Assembly (NCBI RefSeq): GCF_000003855.2
Contig: NW_003101680.1
Span: 3,849,753-3,913,752 of the forward strand
Reading direction: 5' to 3'
Source: Blastomyces gilchristii SLH14081
Lineage: Eukaryota > Ascomycota > Eurotiomycetes > Onygenales > Ajellomycetaceae
DNA: 64,000 nt
Made by a program: the position numbers and the translations under genes. The notes beneath the pieces are model-generated. The model did not search any database. It was not told the DNA's origin and saw nothing but the letters and a program-made list of their open reading frames with translations. Positions 31,401 to 43,836 of this stretch are shown here, in pieces (the first letter of the stretch is position 1; every line of letters begins with the position of its first letter).

Positions 31401-31534
31401 ACACAGTTCAGATACAGCCTACGGGAGAAGATGACCAGAAGGTGGTTGCAATTGATGTTGCAGCAGCATGGAAGGAGATGGGCTTGGTTAGCGGTTGGAG
31501 TAACGAGGTTGTGGTTCAGGTTTTCATGAGTTAA
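28462..31534 (+). CDS. Raffinose synthase/Sip1-family glycoside hydrolase (GH36-like)
   Basis: Exon 1 (28,462-28,683) encodes 74 residues. The intron starts GTATGC, has a CTACTAAC branch point and ends at tandem AGs (CAGTAG). Using the second AG gives exon 2 at 28,886-31,534 and a protein of about 956 residues. With the first AG, a TAG stop would come immediately, so the second must be used. Domain landmarks of the Sip1/raffinose synthase family are WMSDWYDSLAYCTWNSLG, NLIIDDNWQ, HIAVWHALLGYWGGISP, SVKTDAQFFLDLL (nucleophile Asp in KxDxQ) and ILLRNSDDFFP (acid/base region), then GGPIYITDVPGEHD. Fungal members are related to alkaline alpha-galactosidases; whether this one hydrolyses or transfers galactose is unknown. 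No signal peptide is seen, so it is probably intracellular. Confidence 0.88.
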
Positions 31535-32050
31535 TTCCCATTTTGCCATTCATTTCCCTTCTTTGCCTGTTTTGATCACCACTCAATATTTGTGTCGAAT
31601 TGGTAAATTTTGGAAGCTGGCCTATTCACTTAGTACCTTGCCTAGAATTACAGGGCCTCAATGTGATTTCAAAACGATTCCTCCCAGTGCAAGAGCCGTG
31701 GCCCTGTCGTGTTTATGCCATTTTTTTTGTAAATAGAAAGCTTAACTGGAACAAAAACTACGGGTAACTACGCCTAACCTTTTAACTATTTCTTAGCTGG
31801 CGTTTGAGAAACGCGAAAGGATTCTCCACTCGCGGCGGATTATTATTTATCCGATGTCTTTTCGTGCTCGCTGATTGGCTCCGTCAAATCGAAAAAGTTC
31901 CGCCAAACTTCGACTTCGGACAGGAACTCATTCTCCGCAGGATATCAAATTAGGTTGTACACGCCCATTGATATAAGGGGCAGAGTTTAACTAGCTGGGC
32001 AATTTTCAGGCGCCTGGTTCTGAACTTCATCCGCCATTTTCCGGCCAATA
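31535..32050. other. Intergenic region
   Basis: 3' flank of the Sip1-like gene and promoter of the tyrosyl-tRNA synthetase gene. Nothing recognised. Confidence 0.5.
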
Positions 32051-34190
32051 ATGGCGCAACTACGCCCCTCTCCTAGCTGCACCCGCTCCCCGGTTGTAAT
32101 ACTTCTCAGATCGCAGTCTACCAATGCGGGACTCATGTCGTTACGGACAAGACGCCCTGGCGTCGCAGCAGCGCCTCTTCTCCAGAAACGAAATGTAACA
32201 ATGCAACATCTCCGGCGAATGAGGGAGGGGGAAGAAGTCTGGAAAAACTTTGCGGAGGAGATCAAGGCTGGGAAGAGGAAAAGCTTTTTGGAGCTTATGG
32301 AAGAGCGCGGTTTGGTTAACCAGGTTATCGGGTATGTCAGTTGGTTATTGTTCTTGAACTGGATATCGGCTCTTTCGACTTATTTTTTCTTCTTTGGAGA
32401 ACGGCTGGAGGCACGGAGAAAGAGTCCGCTAACGTCTCATGAATGTAGTGATCGCGATGCGTTGAATAAGATGTGGACGGAAAGACGAGTAGGTGTATAC
32501 GCTGGTGTTGATCCTACGGCTCCGTCTCTACATGTTGGACACATGCTACCTTTCATGGTCCTAGCATGGGCTTATGTCCATGGCATCAGGACAGTTTTTC
32601 TGGTAAGCGCACTGCTTCTAACTTGCTTATGCTGCTTGGGCGGCTATAGTACTGTGGAATATTTGAGTATATGCTAATCCAACTCAACAGCTAGGTGGAT
32701 CTACAGGTCAAGTTGGCGACCCTACCGACCGATTAGCCCCTCGAGCTAAAATGGCCGCCGTTACGCGCAAAGAGAACATGGCGAACATGCACCTCCAGCT
32801 TAAGAAACTTGGGATGTCCATTGAGAGATATGCAGCCAAACATGGATACGAATCTGAATGGATATGGAGACGAGCAATCGTAAATAACAATTCGTGGTGG
32901 CTCAAGGAACCGTTCTTCGAGGTCATGAAGACAATGGGAGAAGCTGTGCGATTAGGACCGATGCTTGGGCGTGATACGTGAGTGGAGTCTTTCCACGCGA
33001 TAATTTAAGCGCTATTTTCAAGATTCCACCTGGGCCAGGGTGACTAACACAGCATGACTTGCAGCGTGAAAAATCGATTACAGAGTGGTAAAGGCATGGC
33101 GCTTTCGGAATTCGTTTATCCACTTCTGCAAGCATGGGATTGGTGGCAGCTCATCCAACAACAGAATATCCTGGTACAGGTTGGCGGGTCCGACCAAGCT
33201 GGAAATATTCAATTCGGGATGGATGCTACGAAACCCCTTATGAAAGCGAACGATGAATACTGGCGAAAGCATGCCCCACGGGATGAAGACCGCAAATTAT
33301 TGGAGCCCATGGGTTTCACCACCCCCCTTCTTACGACTGCCTCCGGTCAGAAATTTGGAAAGTCAGCCGGGAATGCGGTCTGGCTTGATCAAGACATGAC
33401 CTCGAGCTTTGATCTCTATCAGGTACGAGACCTATTGCGGCTCATTCACAATTGGGGTGCTGTCAACCCATGAAAGGCTAATTTGTTGTAGTTCTTCTTG
33501 CGAGTCACTGATGAGAATGTTGAGCAATATTTGAAATACTTTACATTCCTCCCCATACCAGCCATCAAAGAACTCATGGAGCAACACATGCAGGATCCAT
33601 CTAAGAGAATCGCACAGCACAAACTCGCCTCTGAATTTGTCGAGCTTATTCGAGGGCCCGCGGAGGCTGCCCAGGCCGAGAAAGATCATCGCAGCATTTT
33701 CGGCGGTAAAACTCCAACTAGTGATGAACTGACGTCCCGTCCAAAACGTGATATCAATCTTTCAGAGACCAGTCCCTTCAATGCACCATCTCCTCATATT
33801 ACTCTTCCGCGGTCACTAGTCGTTGGTCAATTCTTCCACAAGGTTCTATGGTCAGCAGGCATGGCACCATCAAAAGCGGAAGCGTTCCGACTTGTCGTCA
33901 ACAATGGTGCGGCAGTCGCATCGAGATCCGATTCAAACGCTATCATGGACGATAAATTGTCTTATGTTCCGATCAAAACTTGGGACAAAGATATGACAGA
34001 GAAATTCATCATTGATGATTCATTGATGATTCTCAAAGTTGGAAAGTGGAAAGTTAAGATTATTAAGATTGTGAGCGACGAAGAATTTGAAAGACTGGGA
34101 CTGGACGCTCCGGGATGGAAGGCAGAGGAAAATGAAGCTTCTGAGAAAGAAGCAGACAAGTCGAGCACGGGGCCGAAGGGTGCAAGCTGA
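32051..34190 (+). CDS. MSY1: Tyrosyl-tRNA synthetase, mitochondrial
   Basis: Five exons: 32,051-32,331, 32,449-32,602, 32,691-32,977, 33,065-33,422 and 33,492-34,190, all in register, about 592 residues. The N-terminus is Arg/Ser/Thr-rich without acidic residues for about 50 residues, as in a mitochondrial presequence. Class I motifs: GVDPTAPSLHVGHMLP (HIGH-like HVGH), LGGSTGQVGDPT, VGGSDQAGNIQFGMD (tyrosine/AMP site) and GQKFGKSAGNAVWLD (KMSKS-like KFGKS). The final exon adds an S4-like RNA-binding region (KAEAFRLVVNNGAAV) and a short charged tail. It charges mitochondrial tRNA-Tyr; in some filamentous fungi the homologue also aids group I intron splicing. Length exceeds the bacterial enzyme, as expected for fungal mitochondrial forms. 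Confidence 0.93.
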
Positions 34191-34854
34191 GATGCGATTT
34201 TTCTCCTTTACGGTTTTCCAGTTTTCTCTCTTCTGTTGCGTTCAAAGCGGTTTTGCTCTGCTGTATGTGTAGATATACCTGTGCTTTTACGAATCTTTGT
34301 TTTTTACCTAGAGCTGTACATTAAATTAGATGATCGATTCCCTTTTTCATTTGCATCCCTTTGGCATGTTTCCGAGCCCGCTGGCATACCCTGATTCCAG
34401 TTGGATCTATACATGAGCACATACTTCTGGATATATATGCAAAAATGGTAGCATACATTACACACAATCTCAATCAATCCTACCTTTACCAATACAATTA
34501 GCCAACTCGATAAATAAAATCAAGAAACAGTTCTCAAATTCTCCTATCCTGCGCGTTTTTGATATCACGTGGCTACGCCCCATTAACCTTGGAACGCGCC
34601 GAACACGCTAAGCCATCCGCGCCGGCTCGGTCACGTCTCCCTATTTGATATCTTTCTCCAGAGTTAGGGAGACAATCCTCCGCAACTCCCGCTCAAAGTC
34701 TTTCCCCTCCCCCTTTCCATTTCACCCTTTCATTGAAATTTTTAGCAGAATATCAGCCTTATGAGTCCAAAGGGTAATTTGCAATTCTTAAATTGGCCGC
34801 GACTCTACACCTATCCCTACCTTGATCAGAAGTTTATATTGCCCTACCCGAGAT
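34191..34854. other. Intergenic region with CACGTG upstream of MSH6
   Basis: 3' flank of the synthetase gene and promoter of MSH6. A CACGTG motif at about 34,566-34,571 lies about 285 bp before the MSH6 start. Nothing else is recognised. Confidence 0.45.
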
Positions 34855-37800
34855 ATGGCGGAGGACAGCGGCCAGCTAAAAACGCCTAATGCCCGCATCC
34901 TCAAGAAATCAACTCCTAGCACCCAAAATATGAAGAGCCAAAAGTCAATCCTAGGCTTCTTTCAGAAATCTTCACCGTCGACTTCTGCTACCTCCCCTAC
35001 TCGCCGGAACGATGCAAGCCAGGAATCAGTATCCTCTCCTGCTCAGCGAGCGGCCTCAGACCGGAAATCCCGCCAGAACCCTGAATCAAGATTTAGAACT
35101 GATACGCCAAGATCATTGGATATTGGAGGGAATATGAATGTCACCACTGGTGGGCAGAACATCACCCCGGTTCCAAGCAGTGATGTACCCGGGTATGATG
35201 AAGAGGATGCTGGGGTGGAGGTTTCATCTGTAGTAAAGGATGGCGAGAAGGCGAAGGCAAGTACTGAGAGTGCGGTTGATGGTGACTGGGTGCCTTCCCT
35301 TCTCCATAATATGTTCTAACAGTTTTTGCTGTACAGGTTGGGGATGAAGGCGCTGATCGAAGCTCGGTCACACCTACACGTCGGGTAAGCCTGTATATTA
35401 TAAAGTTCTCTATATATTTCCTCTGATCTAAGAAGAACTCATGCTGACCTAGTCAATTATTGCATATAGGCGAAGAAAGTTGTTCAGAGCTATCTAGAAT
35501 CAGATGAGGAGGACGTCTTGCAGATCCACAGAAAATCTAACAGAGGAAGGTCCCTTAAAAGGAGAAAAACCGCTGTCTCCTCGAGTGACGAAGATGAATT
35601 CAAGGATGACCACGAGTTTTCGGACGATGGTAAGTACAACCTATATCTATCATTCAATTTGGCTATATGAAACTAAATGCGTGCAGACCTGGACGATTTC
35701 GTTGTCCCGGATGATTCTGAGGATGAAGTGAAGCCATCAAAAAAGCGCAAGCGGCCTTCTAACGTTACTGCCAAAGTATCTTCCTCGAAATCAACCCCAG
35801 CACAAGACGATGACCTTGATCTCGACCTTCAAGATGCTTGTGCTGGTTCTGCCTTGAAATGGACTTACGACCCTAACGACACGGAACCGCCAAAACCACG
35901 GGCTGCTGTCACAAGGAATGCTGTACCAGGGGAGAAGAAAAAGGTGAAGGCGCATATGAGTGAGCCTGAGCAACGGTATCCTTGGCTGGCAAATATTACG
36001 GACATTGACCGAAATCCCCCTGGTCATCCTGACTATGACCCCCGGACCATTTACATCCCTCCTCTGGCGTGGTCGAAGTTCTCACCCTTTGAAAAGCAAT
36101 ACTGGGAAATCAAACAAAAATTCTGGGACACAGTGGTATTTTTCAAGAAGGGCAAATTTTACGAACTCTACGAAAATGATGCTACTATTGGACATCAGCT
36201 CTTCGATCTTAAACTCACAGACCGTGTGAATATGCGAATGGTTGGCGTGCCAGAAATGAGCTTAGATCATTGGGCGAATCAATTTGTTGCTAAGGGCTTC
36301 AAGATCGCGCGGGTAGATCAAAGCGAGAGCGCCCTAGGTAAAGAGATGCGGGAGAAGCAGGGTAAAACCAATGGTACGCCAGGGAAGCAAGACAAAATCA
36401 TCAGGCGTGAATTGGCCTGTGTCCTTACTTCTGGGACCCTTGTGGATGGGTCAATGCTTCAAGATGATATGTCAACTTATTGTGTGGCTATCAAGGAGGC
36501 GTTGGTCAATGATCTGCCGGCGTTCGGTATTGCTTTCGTCGATACTGCTACCGGCCAGTTTTATTTAGCAGAGTTTATGGACGACGTCGATATGACGAAG
36601 TTTGAGACGTTTGTTGCCCAAACCCGACCCCAAGAATTACTTCTTGAGAAGTCTGTCATGTCTACCAAGGCTTTGCGGATCCTCAAAAATAACACTGGGC
36701 CGACTACCCTCTGGAATTATTTAAAGCCCTGCAAAGAGTTCTGGGAAGCCGATATTACAGTGCGCGAGCTTGATGCTAGTAATTATTTTGTTTCGGATGA
36801 TGGCGACAACATCGAAGCCTGGCCAGAAGCATTACGACACGCACGGGACAAAGAATTCGTCATGTCAGCGTTTGGAGCTTTGGTACAATACTTAAGGATG
36901 CTGAAAATCGAACGAGATTTGATCACAATCGGAAACTTCACCTGGTATGATCCGATCAAGAAGGCAACCAGTCTGGTGCTGGACGGCCAGACTTTGATAA
37001 ACCTCGAAATATTCTCCAATTCATTTGACGGAGGTCAAGAGGGAACTCTCTTTCAACTCCTCAATCGGTGCACTACACCTTTCGGAAAAAGAATGTTCAA
37101 ACAATGGGTTTGCCACCCATTGATGGATACCAAGAAGATAAACGCACGACTTGATGCTGTTGACGCTTTAAACGCAGACAGGAGCATCCAAAACCAATTC
37201 TCATCGCAGTTGACCAAGATGCCTGATCTTGAGAGACTCATTTCTCGGGTCCACGCCAGAAGCTGCAAAGCTCAGGATTTCCTTCGTGTTCTTGAAGGAT
37301 TCGAGCAGATTGATTACGCGATGGGTCTCCTGAAAGAGACTGGACCCGGAGAGGGAGTCATTGGACAACTAGTCGCTTCAATGCCCGATTTGAGTGGTCA
37401 TTTGCAGTACTGGAAAACTGCCTTTGATCGTACCAAAGCTAAAGACTCTGGTATTCTTGTACCAGAGGCCGGCGTCGAGGAAGATTTCGATGCTTCTCAT
37501 GACAGAATCTCTGAAATAGAAAGTGATCTCGATCAACTCCTCAAAAAAGTTAGAAAGCAGCTGGGTTCGAATGCCATCGTTTACCGGGATAACGGAAAAG
37601 AAATATATCAACTCGAAGTGCCAATCAAAATCAAAAACGTCCCAAAAAGCTGGGATCAAATGTCAGCGACGAAGCAGGCGAAACGCTTCTATTTCGCTGA
37701 GTTACGCAGCCTTATCCGCGAGCTTCAGGAAGCACAGGAGACTCATAGCCAGATCGTCAAGGAGGTTGCAGGTCGGTTCTATGCTCGATTCGACGAAAAC

Positions 37801-38850
37801 TACTCGACGTGGCTAGCAGCCGTGAGAGTCATTGCACAACTTGATTGTTTGATTAGTTTAGCGAGAGCATCCTCAGCTTTGGGATACCCGAGCTGTCGCC
37901 CAGTGTTTGTGGATGATGAACGTAGCGTCCTAGAGTTCGAAGAACTTCGACATCCATGCATGCTGCCCAACGTGGGCGACTTTATCCCCAATGATGTAAA
38001 GCTGGGAGGAAATTCTCCAAATATCAACCTACTCACTGGTGCTAACGCTGCCGGTAAATCCACGATATTACGCATGGTCAGTATCTTCTTTACCCCAGGG
38101 GCCTCTATATCTGATAGATATCGCAATGCTAACTCTATATTCCCGTAGACTTGCACAGCCGTAATCATGGCGCAAATCGGTTGCCACGTTCCCTGCAAAT
38201 CCGCCCGCCTAACACCCGTCGACCGTGTCATGTCCCGTCTCGGTGCCAACGACAATATTTTCGCATCACAGTCAACTTTCTTTGTTGAACTTTCTGAAAC
38301 CAAGAAGATCTTGTCGGAAGCCACACCTCGCTCCCTAGTTATTCTAGACGAACTGGGTCGCGGGACAAGCTCGTATGACGGCGTGGCGGTGGCCCAAGCT
38401 GTTCTTCACCATGTTGCAACTCACATTGGAGCGCTGGGCTTTTTCGCGACCCATTATCACTCACTCACTGCTGAATTCGAAGGGCATCCTGAGATAGCCC
38501 CGCGACGAATGCGCATCCATGTGGATGACGAAGAGAAGCGTGTTACGTTCCTATATAAACTCGAAGATGGTGTTGCGGAAGGAAGCTTCGGCATGCACTG
38601 TGCTTCCATGTGCGGCATTCCGGACAAGGTGGTTGAGCGAGCAGAAGTTGCCGCGAAGCAGTGGGAGCATACCAGCCGGTTGAAAGAAAGCCTTGAGCGC
38701 AGGAAAGGGGGTGGGCTCATTGGTTTGGGATGGTGGAGTGATGTTGCATGGGTGCTGAAAGATAAGAGTAATGTGGAGGCGGGAGACGGTCAAGGTGCTA
38801 TAACTGAAAGGGGTATGGATGTTCTGCTCAAGGCTATCAAAAATTTGTAG
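34855..38850 (+). CDS. MSH6: DNA mismatch repair protein MSH6
   Basis: Five exons fit: 34,855-35,256, 35,337-35,384, 35,470-35,629, 35,687-38,076 and 38,149-38,850, about 1,233 residues. Residues 29-36 (QKSILGFF) form a PCNA-interacting PIP box. The acidic, Lys-rich linker (about 150-270) is disordered. The mismatch-binding domain begins near FFKKGKFYELYENDA, containing the Phe-x-Glu that stacks on mispairs. The ATPase has LLTGANAAGKSTILRM (Walker A) and LVILDELGRGTSSYDG (Walker B/signature), then FATHYHSL. MutS-alpha (MSH2-MSH6) recognises base mismatches and small loops in the nucleus. The first intron best fits a GC...AG intron (AAG|GCAAGT at 35,257); the alternative GT donor at 35,290 would leave only 47 bp with the branch point too close. 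All other introns are GT...AG. Confidence 0.93.
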
Positions 38851-39202
38851 CCTCCAGGTGGTCTCTGCACCCCTCTTGATCATTTCACTTCTTTTGCGCA
38901 AGTATTTTCTCGATTGTTTCAAGCTCATTCCTGAATAATTTACCTCCGGGTGGTGGGTAATATCTTGACGCTATCTATTTTGTCCGTTTCTGGCGTTCCT
39001 AGTTTTATTTTCATATTTTATTATTAACCCCTCATTATACTTCCACCCTATCTTTATTCCCTGTGAGCTGCGTACGATTATCATCATAGACAAACGATAG
39101 AAATATTTTTTTTGTTTTATTCTCATTGAATATTTCAAGTGTTAACTGAGGTTTCTTGCACTTCACACATACTAGTATCTCGTCGCTTAGTCTTTTTTAT
39201 TC
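38851..39202. other. Convergent 3' intergenic region
   Basis: AT-rich spacer between the convergent MSH6 and rhodanese-like genes. No features recognised. Confidence 0.5.
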
Positions 39203-40114
39203 CTAAGCACCCTCTGTGCCTTTCCAAGCGGATGCCTTGTACCCGACGATGTGTTCCACATACTCCTCCCCAGCACCGACCCACCCCTTAATCCCTCCCT
39301 CCAATACCAGACTCTGCATTCCTCCAGCACTTTCACCCTCTTTCTCCAGGATATAATCTGCAAACCAACCGCTTGTGCGGGTTCCGCGTCCGCGGGATGA
39401 ACCTGAATGAATCAATGACAAACTCGAGAAAAAGTGAGAGGCTGGAGTGGAATGATAAATGATAACATATAAATAGATAAAATTAAAAGAAAAATGCAAG
39501 GGCCATACGAACCGCAATACCAGATGACCTTCTTAACACCGGCCTGCTTGAAGATCGAGTATACAGTGGGAATGGACGGGTAGAGGCTTTGGGCAGGGAG
39601 GTTTATGGATGTGGATATTGTGCCGCCCTGAATATATATATATATACATATTCATGTATCTGTTAAACTCTTTGTGGTTCAAGTTTGTTGAACAACCCCT
39701 TTTCCCTTCTTTTTCCTCCTGTAGAGTCGACCGTAGATCTCCCCCACTTGAATAGGAAGGCCTATATCAGGCTGGCTGGACCTCGCCTCACTCAATAGAT
39801 CACATGAAAGACTCAAGTTCAGGAGAGACATGCGATCTCTCATCCTGTCTACATTGCGAAAATTCGGTACATCAAACATGAACAAAAGAGAAACGACAGT
39901 TAAAATCTACCAAACATACCTCATGGTCCGCCCTTCTCACATCAATCAGCACAAAGTCTACCAGCGAACTCTTTTTCGAGACATCCTTCAACCACCCAAG
40001 AACTTCTGAGCGTGAAATGGCTGCAGCTTTGGTCCTTGGTGCTGGGAATGCTTCATGCCAGGGGGTTTCTTGCGTTGGCGCTGGAGCTGGAGCTGCTACT
40101 GCTCCTGTTGTCAT
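39203..40114 (-). CDS. Rhodanese/Cdc25-like phosphatase-fold protein (Ych1/Acr2-like)
   Basis: Three exons on the minus strand: 40,114-39,920, 39,627-39,513 and 39,402-39,203, about 169 residues. Introns are GT...AG; the first is 292 bp, long for this region, and contains an (AT)n run near its acceptor. The protein starts with an Ala/Pro-rich segment and then the rhodanese fold: DFVLIDVRRADHEGGTISTS, INLPAQSLYPSIPTVYSIF, then the active loop WYCGSSRGRGTRTSGWFADY (Cys-x5-Arg). C-terminal LVLEGGIKGW closes the domain. CX5R rhodanese-like proteins of this size act as protein tyrosine phosphatases or arsenate reductases. Which applies is not decided by sequence. Probably cytosolic. Confidence 0.85.
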
Positions 40115-40401
40115 GGTCGAACGCGGGCAGATGCGAGATATATATATATTATTAAGGGAGTGAAGGTTGTTGGGTGGAGTATTCGACTTTTAATGGAAAG
40201 ATCTTAAAAAGTCAAGAATCTAGCTTTTGGGCTCTAAGAGTGCAAAGGGAATTGCGGTGCTTATTGTTATTGTGTTGATATACGCCATTCCACTGCTGGA
40301 TGTTGCGACAGGTTTATGTTAATTATTAGTGAGCGTTGTGAGCGTTGGACAAGGTTGTCATCACTGAGTTGTCATTGGCTGGCTGCTGGAGGTGTGAAAA
40401 T

Positions 40402-40480
40402 GTTGGGGGTCCCGGGTTGATCGGCCCTTCTACCAGCAGTGCGCTGGTGGTGATGGAAGCTCTTTTGCTCTAGTAGCTTA
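40402..40480 (+). repeat. Second copy of the 75-bp LINE-linked repeat
   Basis: CGGGTTGATCGGCCCTTCTA then CAGCAGTGCGCTGGTGGTGA recurs here and at 4,198-4,272 in the same orientation. Here it lacks the downstream AATC tail. Likely a fragment of the same dispersed element. Confidence 0.7.
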
Positions 40481-41329
40481 TAGAAAATACTAAACTTTGG
40501 TGAGATATGTATGGAGTATTGTATTCTAGCACGAATTTAAGGGGACTATGGACAGGCAATATTCTTCTTTGCTATATCTACTCCTCGAAACCAGGAATGC
40601 ATGAGATAAAGCTCATTCGCAGAACTAGGATCTGGCAGGTTTCAACGGAGCGAAAAGGCAGTTTCTCGAAACTGGGTTGTCAAGATGCATGCTCCTAGGA
40701 AAATTAAGAAAAAAGAAATTACAAAATGGCAATTTCCACTAGCTACCCCCGTCAACAAAAATAATTCCATCGAGGTCACTAAACCCTCCAGTCGCAAAGA
40801 AAAATCGCATGACTTGCCTGAAAGGTAAAGAGAACAAAAAATATACTGGAAATTGAATAGCAATGTATGCGGCAACATGAAGTAAGACGATCGTCTCGTA
40901 TGGGTCGGGTCACGACGACAGGCAGTTCTCATGCAAGAAACCGAATCGATCAATATTTTGAATTTGTACCCGGGGGTGGATCGCTTCGTAACAACATTCG
41001 TTCGTGCAGAGGGTCGCCTGCTCTTTATATGTCGACTTTCTCAGGTTGTGTCGGACCCGTCTTCACTTTCACTTTTGTAAGTCTCGACATGCCACAATGA
41101 CTGCTCAAAAAAAGACCATTCGAGCTCAGAGCGGGGATAGGACGTGCCTTCAATCATCTCATTGGCGAGACCATTGGCAAACTCAGATTTAATGCGTGCG
41201 AAGCCGCCGTTACCCTTCCTACACGATGGAATTCTTTTTAATTTTTGGTTTTGGTATGGGTCTTGGTTTTTCATGGTTGGAGTCAAGTAGCCAGACAGAG
41301 AATAATAGCTCCTGCTTAAGAAATTTGAC
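40481..41329. other. Gene-poor stretch
   Basis: No supported gene. A minus-strand frame ending at 41,041 (ELEWSFFEQSLWHVETYKSE) could conceivably be a terminal exon of the gene at 41,330-41,952, but I lack support. Confidence 0.35.
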
Positions 41330-41952
41330 TTACTCCTGTTTGAACCCCACGTCAGCGCGCATCATGCCAGTCATGTCCACATCGTAATGGGTCTCGTTCT
41401 TGATTTTTCGGGCCTTAGTGGGAGTCTCCTCGACTTCAAGAGTGGCTGCGGCAATAGCGGCTTTGGTGGCCGCGTTCTTCCCGCGAGAGGATGATTTTGG
41501 GGTACGTTTGGTGACTTTGTTTGCCTTTGCTGGCGTAGTGGGATCCGTGCCATTGGCGTTGGGAGTCGAAGTAGACCCTGCCCCCCGAGTGGCTTCCAGC
41601 AACTTGCGCCTGGCTTTGCCGTAAAGGACGGAAGCACAGGCGGCATTTTTGAGGCCAGCCTTCTCAGCAAGCAGATCATAATTGACCTATTTGGCTCGAA
41701 GTAGTTGTGGTTAGAGAATAGCAATACCCGGAATGAATTGAAGGCAATCGACCAGGATCAGGTTCACCCGGTGTGCAGAGAGGTAATAGCATTTCGTGAA
41801 GAAATTTCCGGGTTAACAAATAGATGAGGATCAGCAAGAAGGAAAATGGTAATAAATACCTTGATGCCGGCTAAGCCATCGGTGGTACAAGTCATTGCGA
41901 TAAAAAAGATGCGTTGCTCCCCAGCAGACAAGCCAGTTTCCAAGTTCTCCAT
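41330..41952 (-). CDS. Small conserved fungal protein with Myb/SANT-like N-terminus
   Basis: Two exons: 41,952-41,860 (31 residues, MENLETGLSAGEQRIFF...) and 41,686 down to the TAA at 41,330-41,332, separated by a GTATTT...TAG intron of 173 bp. The product is about 149 residues. The N-terminal part (AGEQRIFFIAM ... VNYDLLAEKAGLKNAACASV, then LYGKARRKL) resembles a short trihelical Myb/SANT-like fold found in many filamentous fungal proteins (usual pattern EQKF ... DW..VA...G.KNA..A..R...I+KKL). It is followed by a Lys/Ala/Thr-rich tail (nuclear-localisation-like KRTPKSSSRGKNAA) and a KxE-rich end. The stop codon overlaps a perfect GTAAGT donor, so a further exon downstream is possible. Function unknown; a chromatin role is only suggested by composition. 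Confidence 0.6.
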
Positions 41953-42440
41953 TGTGGCTGTAGGTAGCGAGTGTTTGTTTTGGGGATGGAGGTTTTGTTC
42001 TTCGATGGTCTAAGCAAACTAAAAGAAGGGAAGGGTGGAAACAGAGTGTTTTGTGATTCCAAACTGAAAAAAGGAGGTTTATTACTGTTGTGCTGTAAAG
42101 AAGAAATGGAGGAGTCAAGGATGAAGTGAGATAGATGGTAAAGAGAAGTAGACAACAACACAAAGCCAACTTAGGTAAAGCCTTTGAGATTGTGGAGGAG
42201 AGAGGTCTAAGCTGCTGAGGTGTTGCTAACAGAAATAAATGAAGTAAGTCATTGACTTTAAGAAAGGTGAGGAGAAATCTGAGTTTGGGACTTGTGTTGT
42301 TTTTTGGGTGCAGTGAATGAAGTAAAGAAGTAAAGAAGTAGGTAGAAAGAAGGTAGCAGGGCTTGTATAAATTGCAAAAAGTATTGCTCCTTGATATGTC
42401 AAATTTAATAATACAAGTGAGAATGAATCGCATCAGCTAC

Positions 42441-43364
42441 TCAACTCGCTCCACTGGGAGTATTCTGCTTGATTTTCGCAAATACCCCTTCCCATATTTC
42501 TGGGAAGTACTTTGAAGTTGGTTTCGAACTGAGACGTGTTTTAGCTGGTGCATAAAAATAAGTATTATTTCCTTTCCACCACTGCTGAGGGGTTGGATTG
42601 GTGTTAATTATATTAACTGGCCGGAGGGTTGAGCGCCCCAGTGTCAGGTCAGAAAGCGCCACCTCAGTTTTTCGAAAGTAAAAATTCAACTTCATGGTTT
42701 CAATATTCAATATCGCGTTTTGCGGTACATTTTTCAAATAGAATTGTGTGCGCTGTCGTGTCTGTCTGGCGGCATGGGGAAGCCTGAGGTAGATGAGGTT
42801 GACGAAGGGAGCTGTGGTGTAGAGGACGAATAGCATGGGAAAGGAACCGCCAATAACAACTGCATTTAATTAGAATAGGCCACTTTTACATATTCAAATA
42901 CGACGAAGACCTACCGGCTGGAGCGATGTACCAGGGGAGGTCGCTGGAGTAATAGAAAGCTGGGGCGACAACCAGACAGGAAACGCCAAATATAAGGAGG
43001 GTGGTGATGCGCATCATACCAATGAAGGCTATCTTTCCCGTACCCGCGTGATAGATAAGAATTTCTTCAAGTTTTGTAGGTTCTATGGACATAAGCAAAA
43101 GAAACGATAATCAGGATATACAGGATGACCACAAGGAATATCTGGAAACAACAAACCATTTTTTGTTAATTTGCCCGGTGCTGTGCGAACCGGAGCTTGC
43201 AAAATCCGCCCTGAGGGTTTGGTGCTATTCTTCAGTGGTACCTTCGAAGAAGCCTCACCAACTGATGAATTGAAGCGAATGCATAGTTTGCTAAATATTC
43301 TCCTCTGGCCGCACTGAGCTCTGGGGCATTGGCGGAGCGGAAGGCGGAATAGCAGCCTCTGCAT
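42441..43364 (-). CDS. Mitochondrial inner-membrane protein (TMEM70/TMEM186-like)
   Basis: Three exons: 43,364-43,157, 43,082-42,915 and 42,859-42,441, about 264 residues. The intron donors GTTTGT and GTAGGT pair with TAG and CAG acceptors and keep frame across KLTKNEPTKLEEILIYHAG and APAGVVIGGSFPML. The N-terminus (MQRLLFRLPLRQCPRAQCGQ, then RRIFSKLCIRF) is a strong basic mitochondrial presequence. Two hydrophobic segments follow: MMRITTLLIFGVSCLVVAPAF and VVIGGSFPMLFVLYTTAPFV, with a conserved short loop. The C-terminal half is a soluble beta-rich part ending in FPEIWEGVFAKI. Layout fits the TMEM70/TMEM186 group, members of which help assemble respiratory complexes, but that link is from memory. 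Divergent from the glutaminyl cyclase gene, starts about 470 bp apart. Confidence 0.75.
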
Positions 43365-43836
43365 ATTTTGGGGGGAAGGGATTGAATGGCAATTGGCGGG
43401 TCACATAAGCATTACTTTCCATGAAGCATAGGATATGGTAATTATCGATGTTTCCAAACTGTGGGAGTATGTTTCGGAGCAATCGGCGCGGGTTCATAGC
43501 TGTTCCTCCGCTTGAAGCTATTTCTTTCCCGTCCCCGTTCAGAGCGAATCGAGCGATGTCATGTGATTAACTTAGGCGCCAGAGTTTAATTTAAGCGCGT
43601 CAAAATCCGCTTTAAGCCTAGCTTGGGCTCCCCTGGCGGCTAAGCGCATGTCTCCAATTTAAAACATTGTCATCATCCGTCATCCACCACCTCCATTCTA
43701 TCCTGACGACAACCTGAGCTGATATTGCTGCAAGCAGGGGAGTAACGACCGCCCCTACGTCTCCTGCCGTTTTTCTGTATCGACAATGCACGGAGCGTTG
43801 TTATGAGTGTTATGAGGTTTATGAAACCTCTCGAGA

